16,370 bases of DNA from NCBI GenBank assembly GCA_047638675.1, contig JBLIML010000078.1, positions 1 to 16,370 on the forward strand. The letters are read 5' to 3'. The translations under genes were made by a program, and so were the position numbers. Of this stretch, positions 1 to 5,868 are shown piece after piece. The stretch comes from WLWS01 sp047638675. Lineage in GTDB: Bacteria > Pseudomonadota > Gammaproteobacteria > Eutrophobiales > Eutrophobiaceae. A model generated the notes under the pieces. The model was not told the DNA's origin, did not search any database, and worked only from the letters and a program-made list of their open reading frames with translations. The first letter of the stretch is position 1. Each line of letters begins with the position of its first letter.

Positions 1-865
1 CGTAGGTCTGATCTGCGGCCAGGTTTTTTGTTTTAACATGTTCGAGTATATAAACGCCGTTCCTGGCAAGAAGTATTTGGTGTACCGGAGCCACTTCGCC
101 ATCTGCGTAGGGTTGAACTTCAAGGGTTCTGGTGTCTGACCCGACTAACACAATGCCGAGATTTGCTAAATATTGCGCCCCCTCCTTTCCTAGTCCTGGC
201 TGTTCAGACATATAGCGTTTGGGATCGCTCTCCAGCATCGCCATCCAACCTGTGTGAAAAAGCACAACATCGCCTTTGTCAATGTGTACGCCCTGACGCG
301 CAGCAGCAGCCTTAATTTCCATGGAGTTGAATTGGGTACCTGCTTCCAATCTTTCTACACCTGCGTTACGCGCCATGTCCAACAATACCCCTTTGGTGAC
401 GATTGGAGGTACATCATGCAAACCAAGTTTTTTCAATCCCTTAACTGAATATACTGCCTCCTCTTTCAGACCATTATAATATCGATAGTTGATCCCAACA
501 TGTCCCAGACCATCTACTGATGTCCCTAATGCCAGATGTGAAATGAGCAGATCATCATGACCCGTCAATTGATTAGGACCGAGAGGATTTATCTCTGCAC
601 TTACATTTAAATGAAAGGTTCGACCTCTTGTTGCAGGCCAATGTGAATTCAAGTTGACTGCAAGCGAATAAACTTTACCTGTGTCCACCAAACTTGCGGC
701 ATTGCGTACTTTATCTACGCTTAGATTGTTTGCGGCTCCAATCAGGTCATCTTTCCCATACCGAGAAGGGTACCAATCGTCAGCAAGCGCGTGACGAGAA
801 ATAAAAACACCAAGAAAGACAAGCAACACGGCAAAGATAGATTTTCGGCTAAGAGAGCTAAGCAT
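1..865 (-). CDS. Cyclase-family metal-dependent hydrolase, exported (3' end missing)
   Basis: The frame is open from an ATG at 865 to the left edge, giving 288 residues without a stop, so the C-terminus lies outside the window. Residues 1-28 are a Sec signal peptide: basic start, hydrophobic stretch FAVLLVFLGVF, and cleavage after HALA before DDWYP. The rest matches the cyclase family (PF04199; kynurenine formamidase and isatin hydrolase relatives, which open amide or lactone rings with a metal-activated water). Visible landmarks are the GTSVDGLGH segment at 114-122 and the late GSDTRTLEV (242-250) and PVHQILLARNGVYILE (260-275) blocks. The usual metal motif HxGTHxDxxxH reads AxGTSxDxxxH here, so two of the usual histidines are replaced. 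A GGAG ribosome site (874-877) lies 8 nt before the ATG. It follows the FAD oxidase gene by 120 bp and may be co-transcribed with it. Family is confident; substrate is unknown. Confidence 0.88.
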   Translation of the reverse strand, partial: MLSSLSRKSIFAVLLVFLGVFISRHALADDWYPSRYGKDDLIGAANNLSVDKVRNAASLVDTGKVYSLAVNLNSHWPATRGRTFHLNVSAEINPLGPNQLTGHDDLLISHLALGTSVDGLGHVGINYRYYNGLKEEAVYSVKGLKKLGLHDVPPIVTKGVLLDMARNAGVERLEAGTQFNSMEIKAAAARQGVHIDKGDVVLFHTGWMAMLESDPKRYMSEQPGLGKEGAQYLANLGIVLVGSDTRTLEVQPYADGEVAPVHQILLARNGVYILEHVKTKNLAADQTY

Positions 866-985
866 TGTGCGTTCTCCACAAATATTGAAAACTACATTTA
901 GTAGCGCAACAAACGGTCACATAAAATCGAGAATAGTCGAAGGTTCCCAAGTTCTATTTGACTAACTATTATTCTGAGATAATTA

Positions 986-2449
986 TCATCCAAGTTCAAA
1001 GGGCGAGGTAAACATGCCTTCTGGATCATAGCGATCACACACTGTCTTGAGTTGTGACAAGCTCGCTGAGGAAAAACATTGTTGTGCACGTTCCGGATGC
1101 CGAATGAAATCCGTTTCATTGATATAAGATCCCTCGTTAATGGGCTTTAGCTTTTCCATCAACTCATCTGACCAGCGCAAGCATTCTGCATCGTCTTCCT
1201 GTGCGGCCCAGGTAGAGCTGGACAATATAAACATCGGCGCCATAATCGAATAGGCAGCATCCTTTATCAATGTTGATTCCGCACGATAGTTGGCAAAGAC
1301 ATGTGTTTCCGATGAAGGTGTATTTATAAAATGTTCGCCAATCTCACGTAATGCCTGATCAGTATGACTGGTCCACATCGTATCTACTGCATGACGATGT
1401 GGAACCACCGCTTTACTTGTGGCGAGAATCGCTTGCATCGTCTTCGACTCATATTCAGCACTATATAGGCGACTGTTATTCGGAGCATCTCGTGCTATTT
1501 CCTCAAGAAGCATCGCAGCCTCATTTTTGTCATCGGCAAAACAAATGGCCGACACGATGCATTGCCGATCTTTAGCTGGATCAGATGATTTTGAACTGTC
1601 ATCGGTGGTAAATATAACCGTCAATTCAATTTTTAGATGTTGTTGTGATTTATATGCTTCAAGCCAGTCGACTACGCTATCAAGCGCATCCATCGAATAA
1701 ATATAAGTGCTGGAAGTGATCGCTTTGGGCATGGGAAACACATCAAGGTAGTATTGCGTCACCACTGCGCAAAAAGCGGGACCGGCACCGCGTGCGGCCC
1801 AAAACAAATCTGCGTGTGAATTTTCATCCGCATGTATAAGCTCACCATTCGCCATAACCAAATCGACTGCCCTCACGTTAAAGCAGGCAAATTGTCCCCA
1901 GTAACCGCCATTCCAACCCATGCCACCACCCAAAAGATATCCGCCCAGAGTGACGGTGGGACAATGGGCTATGGGAAATCCCAATCCATGTTCTTCAAGC
2001 ATGGCACTAAACTCAGCGCTGCCTATACCGGGTTGTGTTTTGACCTGGCGTTTTTCAGGGTCTATCTCAATGTCACGTAAGGCTGAAACATCGAGAAGGA
2101 TGCCGCCATTGCGTAAGGGACTGGCCACGTAGCTGTGTCCTCCGCATCGCACTGACACCGGCAACTTGTTGGCGTTTGCATATTTGATTATCTCGACAAT
2201 ATCAGCCTCTGAACGTGCCTTGATAATCTGGTCAGGAAAGCGTTCAGGTTTGATGGACTGCCAAACAGCCGCTCGTCGTTGGGCTTCGTAGGCCTTGTCA
2301 CCACGCAGGTAAACTTCATTGTTCGGCAGACTAACTGCTATCTGCTTTTGCGGGACGGTCTGTTTTTTAGCACTGGCAAAGCAATTTGTAATGCTGCCAA
2401 GTAGCAAACCAATAGTTTTTGCAAGGAAGGATCGACGACTTGCGCTCAT
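986..2449 (-). CDS. Tat-exported FAD-binding oxidoreductase, BBE type
   Basis: A 487-residue flavoprotein of the PCMH/FAD_binding_4 family with a C-terminal berberine-bridge (BBE) segment. Residues 4-11 (SRRSFLAK) form a twin-arginine motif, followed by a hydrophobic run and a cleavage site near FASA (24-27), so it is probably exported folded with its flavin to the periplasm. RCGGHSY (101-107) carries His105, the expected 8-alpha attachment point. HCPTVTLGGYLLGGG (162-176) carries Cys163, placed like the 6-S-cysteinyl residue of bicovalent BBE-type oxidases. The C-terminus (RYDPEGMFTSPFELG) is the normal family ending. Such enzymes oxidise alcohols, sugars, phenolics or amines, often with O2; the substrate cannot be told here. 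The start is fixed by the Tat motif, although no good ribosome site precedes it and a terminator hairpin ends only 29 nt upstream. Confidence 0.9.
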   Translation of the reverse strand: MSASRRSFLAKTIGLLLGSITNCFASAKKQTVPQKQIAVSLPNNEVYLRGDKAYEAQRRAAVWQSIKPERFPDQIIKARSEADIVEIIKYANANKLPVSVRCGGHSYVASPLRNGGILLDVSALRDIEIDPEKRQVKTQPGIGSAEFSAMLEEHGLGFPIAHCPTVTLGGYLLGGGMGWNGGYWGQFACFNVRAVDLVMANGELIHADENSHADLFWAARGAGPAFCAVVTQYYLDVFPMPKAITSSTYIYSMDALDSVVDWLEAYKSQQHLKIELTVIFTTDDSSKSSDPAKDRQCIVSAICFADDKNEAAMLLEEIARDAPNNSRLYSAEYESKTMQAILATSKAVVPHRHAVDTMWTSHTDQALREIGEHFINTPSSETHVFANYRAESTLIKDAAYSIMAPMFILSSSTWAAQEDDAECLRWSDELMEKLKPINEGSYINETDFIRHPERAQQCFSSASLSQLKTVCDRYDPEGMFTSPFELG

Positions 2450-2478
2450 TTGATCAAAATTGTCTCGATAAACCGATC

Positions 2479-2505
2479 AAAAAAAATGCGCTATTCTCTT
2501 AGCGC
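2479..2505 (-). terminator. Rho-independent terminator, second of a tandem pair
   Basis: Read on the minus strand, GCGCTA and TAGCGC form a perfect 6-bp stem around a 6-nt loop, followed by A and eight T. This is a textbook intrinsic terminator for transcription coming from the UbiD gene. Its T-run ends only 29 nt before the start codon of the FAD oxidase. Confidence 0.75.
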
Positions 2506-2512
2506 GGTGAGT

Positions 2513-2552
2513 AAAAACCAGTGAATCTTGTTAGAGAGCATCACTGGTTTTT
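2513..2552 (-). terminator. Long hairpin terminator after the UbiD gene
   Basis: AAAAACCAGTGA (2513-2524) and TCACTGGTTTTT (2541-2552) are fully complementary 12-base arms around a 16-nt loop, 8 bp past the UbiD stop codon. The A/T ends of the arms give a T-run on both strands, so it could stop transcription in either direction. With the neighbouring hairpin it separates UbiD from the FAD oxidase. Confidence 0.75.
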
Positions 2553-2560
2553 TTCCTTAG

Positions 2561-4162
2561 CTAGCTGCCATACTTGTCGAAAATCGGTTTCATTTTCTCC
2601 ATCATTTCTGCAGACGGTGCGGGCTGCGAATACTCTTCACCAATGTCACGGGTTGCGAGAATACCGAGTTTAGTCACACGCCAATGCTCGTCTATTTCTG
2701 GATCCATTTCCCAGGTGGGCATCTGTGGAGAGACGATATAATCCTCGGGCCGTCTCCCGGTTCGTGTTGCCTTGGCCCACTCCACCTGTTCACTGTTGTG
2801 GGGATCGATATCATCATCGACGACCGTTACAAACTTGAAGTATTGTGTTGCCAGCAGGTACTGCAACACCTGCCGGTCTTCGCCTTCGTAGCCTTTTTTC
2901 AGGGAGACCACTGCGCTGAAACCGTGGGAACCGGCGGTAATGCCTATATCGACAACGCGGGGAAACTGTTTCTTTATTTGCTCGAGTCCCATCTGTTCAT
3001 AGCCCAGGTAAGCCCAGATACAACCCACCCTGTGCTCCTCGGAATTGCCGGACATGCAAGTATGGTAAATGGCGTCCTTCCTGTAGGTAATGGCAGTGAT
3101 CTGCATGTAGGGAATGGCCGCGACGACGGTACCGGAATAATCGGTGAATTCCATCATCGGCCCCTCGTCAATCTTGTTGTCAGGTGGTGGTGGCGAAAGA
3201 CCCTCGATAACAATATGTGTGTTGGCCGGGACTTCAAGATCGATTGTCTTGCATTTCACCAGTTCCAGCGCTTTGCCACTAATCACACCGGTCATGTCGA
3301 ATTCGCTGTAGGGTGGTTCCATCCAGTAATGGGGCGAGGAATAAACAGATAGTAGCTGGGTGACAGGATCCGGCCCGAGACAGATTGCCATGGGGCATGG
3401 CTCACCCTTGTCATGGTATTTCTGGATGATTTTCCCGCCCGGGGTCTGGGCACCGATCTGTACGCCGATTTGATCCGGCTTGTAACGTTCATGACTCACC
3501 ATGTGTCTGCGGACGCCTATGTTGAGCAAACCGTTATCCGGGTCCTTCTGTACCAGACCGCCAATTGTGATATAAGGGCTGGCGTCCTCCTTGAGGTGCC
3601 AGACGACCGGCAGCATGCCCAGGACGTCGATATTGTCGGTGATCACCACTTCCTGGCAAGGACCGGAATCGACCATGACATAAGGTCTCTCCTTGTTATA
3701 GGCGCGCGTGTCCGCATTCAACAGCATTTCCTTTATCAGTATTAGCTCGGCCCGTGATCGCGGATCCATGGCGAAGCCGTTCATTTTGCGGCCCGACATA
3801 CCCCCCATGCAACCGGGACTGCCGCGGGGATCATCCTTAAAACGTTCTATCTGCTCATCGGTAGGTTCGATACCGAGCGCCATTGCGGAGCGGTGGATGG
3901 TCCCGTACAGGTTCGATACAACCGGCATATCGAATCCTTTCACATTCTCAAAAAGCACCGCCTTATTGTGTGTATTCTCGGCATGTTGCACTATCGCCGA
4001 TAATTCGAAATTTCGCGGATCGACTTCCTCGGTCACAACAATGATTTCATCTGTTTCCTTCAACCACTCGATGAAGTCGCGCATATTATCGCGCACCTGT
4101 TCTACATGTTGACTGGCCTTTAAATCAGCGCTGGCGTTTTCAATTTTTTCCGGGGCATTCAT
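2561..4162 (-). CDS. UbiD-family prenyl-FMN-dependent decarboxylase
   Basis: A 533-residue protein that matches the UbiD family along its whole length. These enzymes reversibly decarboxylate aromatic or alpha,beta-unsaturated acids using prenylated FMN. The catalytic triad is in place: Arg219 in NIGVRR (214-219), and Glu333 and Glu338 in EGPMMEFTDY (333-342), matching the Arg-Glu-Glu set of Fdc1, with the two Glu five residues apart as there. Other family blocks are SGPCQEVV (166-173), SPYITIGGLVQKDP (195-208) and the late FKFVTVVDDDID segment. An AGGAG ribosome site (4170-4174) lies 7 nt before the ATG. It is transcribed alone and divergently from a Rieske oxygenase, which suggests a catabolic role rather than ubiquinone synthesis. 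The flavin prenyltransferase UbiX it would need is not in the window. The acid substrate is unknown. Confidence 0.93.
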   Translation of the reverse strand: MNAPEKIENASADLKASQHVEQVRDNMRDFIEWLKETDEIIVVTEEVDPRNFELSAIVQHAENTHNKAVLFENVKGFDMPVVSNLYGTIHRSAMALGIEPTDEQIERFKDDPRGSPGCMGGMSGRKMNGFAMDPRSRAELILIKEMLLNADTRAYNKERPYVMVDSGPCQEVVITDNIDVLGMLPVVWHLKEDASPYITIGGLVQKDPDNGLLNIGVRRHMVSHERYKPDQIGVQIGAQTPGGKIIQKYHDKGEPCPMAICLGPDPVTQLLSVYSSPHYWMEPPYSEFDMTGVISGKALELVKCKTIDLEVPANTHIVIEGLSPPPPDNKIDEGPMMEFTDYSGTVVAAIPYMQITAITYRKDAIYHTCMSGNSEEHRVGCIWAYLGYEQMGLEQIKKQFPRVVDIGITAGSHGFSAVVSLKKGYEGEDRQVLQYLLATQYFKFVTVVDDDIDPHNSEQVEWAKATRTGRRPEDYIVSPQMPTWEMDPEIDEHWRVTKLGILATRDIGEEYSQPAPSAEMMEKMKPIFDKYGS

Positions 4163-4213
4163 TACTGCTCTCCTCTTCTATTGGTAATCCATAACAGGGA
4201 TATTGCTTCTCAT

Positions 4214-4225
4214 TTAGCTAGCTAA
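4214..4225. promoter_or_regulatory. 12-bp perfect palindrome between divergent genes
   Basis: TTAGCTAGCTAA is its own reverse complement. It lies 51 bp upstream of the UbiD start and about 200 bp upstream of the Rieske start, in the shared intergenic region. The position suits a regulator-binding site for UbiD, but no particular regulator can be named. A ten-base copy (TTAGCTAGCT) also spans the UbiD stop codon at 2557-2566. Confidence 0.3.
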
Positions 4226-4352
4226 TTACAAAACCACCTCAAATATAGTTCTCTATTTACCAACTTTCATTTTCTGTTAAAGACCTGAAGCTGGACTCTA
4301 TACATTTTTTTAGTACAAAATCCCCTGTGATCTGGTTAGACAGAGTCTAATG

Positions 4353-4381
4353 ATTAATAATTTAATTAACAATCTTATAAT
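4353..4381 (+). promoter_or_regulatory. Candidate sigma-70 promoter of the first Rieske gene
   Basis: A perfect TATAAT (4376-4381) lies 42 bp before the Rieske start codon, in a very AT-rich stretch. At 17-bp spacing the -35 position (4353-4358) reads ATTAAT, a poor match to TTGACA. A good -10 with a weak -35 is typical of activator-dependent promoters. The remaining part of the 261-bp intergenic region (4163-4423) shows the palindrome at 4214 and no other clear signal. Confidence 0.4.
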
Positions 4382-4423
4382 CCCACATGCTATTCTTTCC
4401 TTCCGCTTTGTCTCAGGTCCACC

Positions 4424-5551
4424 ATGAAACAGACACGCAATACAGACACTGACGAGTCAATACAGCTGCCAGCAACACTCTATACCGATGCAGGTGTACT
4501 TGAGCATGAACTCTCCGATTTTTTCACCAATAACTGGATCAGCGTTGCCGTTGGTGCGCAAGTACCCAGGCCCGGAGATGTATATCCACTAGAAGTTGCT
4601 GGACAATTACTGCTGATCACTCGCGCGGAAGACGGCACTGTGCATGTATTTAATAACATATGTCGACATCGTGGCACAAAATTGGTGAAGTCAGCAGGTT
4701 CTCATCGTAACGGTCTGATCACCTGTCCTTATCACACCTGGTCATATTCTTTGGACGGCGCTCTACAGAAAGCACCGTATTGGGACCGTAGCGCCGGCTC
4801 AGCACCGGACAAAAAGACCATGAAGTCATTAGCGTTAAACCGCATAAAATCCGCGCTTTGGTTCGATACGATATTCGTTAATATTTCGGGTACTGCAGAA
4901 CCCTTCGAGGTGTTTATTAAACCACTATCTGATTACTGGGCTAGTGTCGATCAAACGCAATTGCGACCATCCATGCTCAGAACTGACTACCAACCGCAAT
5001 CCAACTGGAAACTGGTATGCGAGAATTTTCTCGACGGCTATCATGTGCCCTGGGTACACAGCCAGATAGGCTCACCGGAAGCCGGTATCGATTTTAAAAC
5101 AGCGCAGTATTCAGAAGATATATTCGGCGCCTTCATTCCCCGTGGCAAGTCAGAGCGGCCAAGAAGTACGAAATCTTTACCGGGCTTTGAGAAACTCTCC
5201 GATGATCTTAAAAATTCTCATCATTTTCTTTATCTTTTTCCAAATACACTTGTTGGCCTTGCACCAGAATGGTTTCAGGTGATCTCTGTGTTTCCCGACA
5301 GTGTTGATGCCAGTTCAGAAAATCTTGCCTTCTACCTCGTCGGCGATGCCGCACTTGATGCTGAGTATGCTGACCTTCGTAGTGCATATAATGAACAGAT
5401 GGCCCTTATCAATGAACAAGATATGACCATTCTAGCCGACCAACAGGCAGCGAGACGAAGCAAGGGAATGGTTCATTGTACGTTCGCGCCTCATTGGGAT
5501 GAACTCGCGAAGATATTCCACGCACGTCTGGCACGTGCCTATAATTCGTAA
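4424..5551 (+). CDS. Rieske non-heme iron oxygenase, alpha subunit (first)
   Basis: A 375-residue catalytic subunit of an aromatic-ring-hydroxylating or demethylating oxygenase. The N-terminal Rieske domain binds [2Fe-2S] through Cys80 and His82 (CRH) and Cys101 and His104 (CPYH). The C-terminal catalytic domain has the mononuclear iron site in ENFLDGYHVPWVH (200-212): Asp204 as bridging residue, His207 and His212 as ligands, and Asp334 in NEQDMTI as the probable third ligand. The electrons must come from a ferredoxin and reductase that are not in this window, and no beta subunit is adjacent, so it is probably an alpha-only enzyme. The ATG is preceded by a weak AGG about 7 nt upstream. It is divergent from UbiD, and the TonB receptor follows on the same strand after a 317-bp gap. 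The substrate is unknown. Confidence 0.92.
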   Translation: MKQTRNTDTDESIQLPATLYTDAGVLEHELSDFFTNNWISVAVGAQVPRPGDVYPLEVAGQLLLITRAEDGTVHVFNNICRHRGTKLVKSAGSHRNGLITCPYHTWSYSLDGALQKAPYWDRSAGSAPDKKTMKSLALNRIKSALWFDTIFVNISGTAEPFEVFIKPLSDYWASVDQTQLRPSMLRTDYQPQSNWKLVCENFLDGYHVPWVHSQIGSPEAGIDFKTAQYSEDIFGAFIPRGKSERPRSTKSLPGFEKLSDDLKNSHHFLYLFPNTLVGLAPEWFQVISVFPDSVDASSENLAFYLVGDAALDAEYADLRSAYNEQMALINEQDMTILADQQAARRSKGMVHCTFAPHWDELAKIFHARLARAYNS

Positions 5552-5868
5552 CAAGTACAGAAAATTAGGCTCTTCCGCAGAATCTGTGGGTTAATCACCT
5601 ATTTGAATTGCCTCTGGAAGACCAACATCCACTAATGTGTTGTTGTGGTAAAACTACAATCATAGATTTGCATTAATTTAAAATAACCCATTGTTTTATA
5701 TAGATAATTATATTATGTATTCAATGTGAACCAGGCCCTGTTGCTCGATAGTGTTTCTAGTGGTGGAAGCTACATTTAATATCATTTACAATATTATGAA
5801 TAATATAAAGTCGTTACATTGCGGCGTTTAAATAAAGGGTTTTAATTCAACCAGGGGGCGTTAAAGAC
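5552..5868 (+). other. AT-rich intergenic region upstream of the TonB receptor
   Basis: This 317-bp gap has no credible gene. It is AT-rich and holds several -10-like hexamers (TATATT 5709-5714, TACAAT 5787-5792, TATAAA 5804-5809), none with a convincing -35 partner, so the transcription start cannot be fixed. The clearest element is the inverted repeat at 5791-5806. No good terminator follows the preceding Rieske gene, so read-through into the receptor is possible. Confidence 0.5.
5791..5806. promoter_or_regulatory. Operator-like inverted repeat upstream of the TonB receptor
   Basis: ATATTAT and ATAATAT are perfect 7-base inverted arms with a 2-base centre, 62 bp before the receptor start codon and overlapping -10-like hexamers. 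The place suits a repressor site. The NATWAT-like arms recall iron-regulator (Fur) boxes, but the spacing and sequence do not match the Fur consensus well, and AT-rich DNA yields such repeats by chance. Confidence 0.3.

Noticed and set aside
898..1119. 73-codon minus-strand frame overlapping the end of the FAD oxidase
   Set aside because: It overlaps the conserved BBE C-terminus in another frame and has no ribosome site or recognisable product.
2370..2449. Lipoprotein signal in the FAD oxidase, from the cysteine in GSITNC
   Set aside because: The residues before the cysteine do not form a lipobox. The twin-arginine motif with an ordinary cleavage site explains the N-terminus better.
2684..3352. 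Long 222-codon open frame on the plus strand
   Set aside because: It lies wholly opposite the UbiD gene, its translation shows no family pattern, and the UbiD frame has full catalytic motifs. It is a shadow frame.
5575..5589. Hairpin CCGCAG-AAT-CTGTGG after the first Rieske gene as a terminator
   Set aside because: The stem is six pairs including a G-T pair and no T-run follows.
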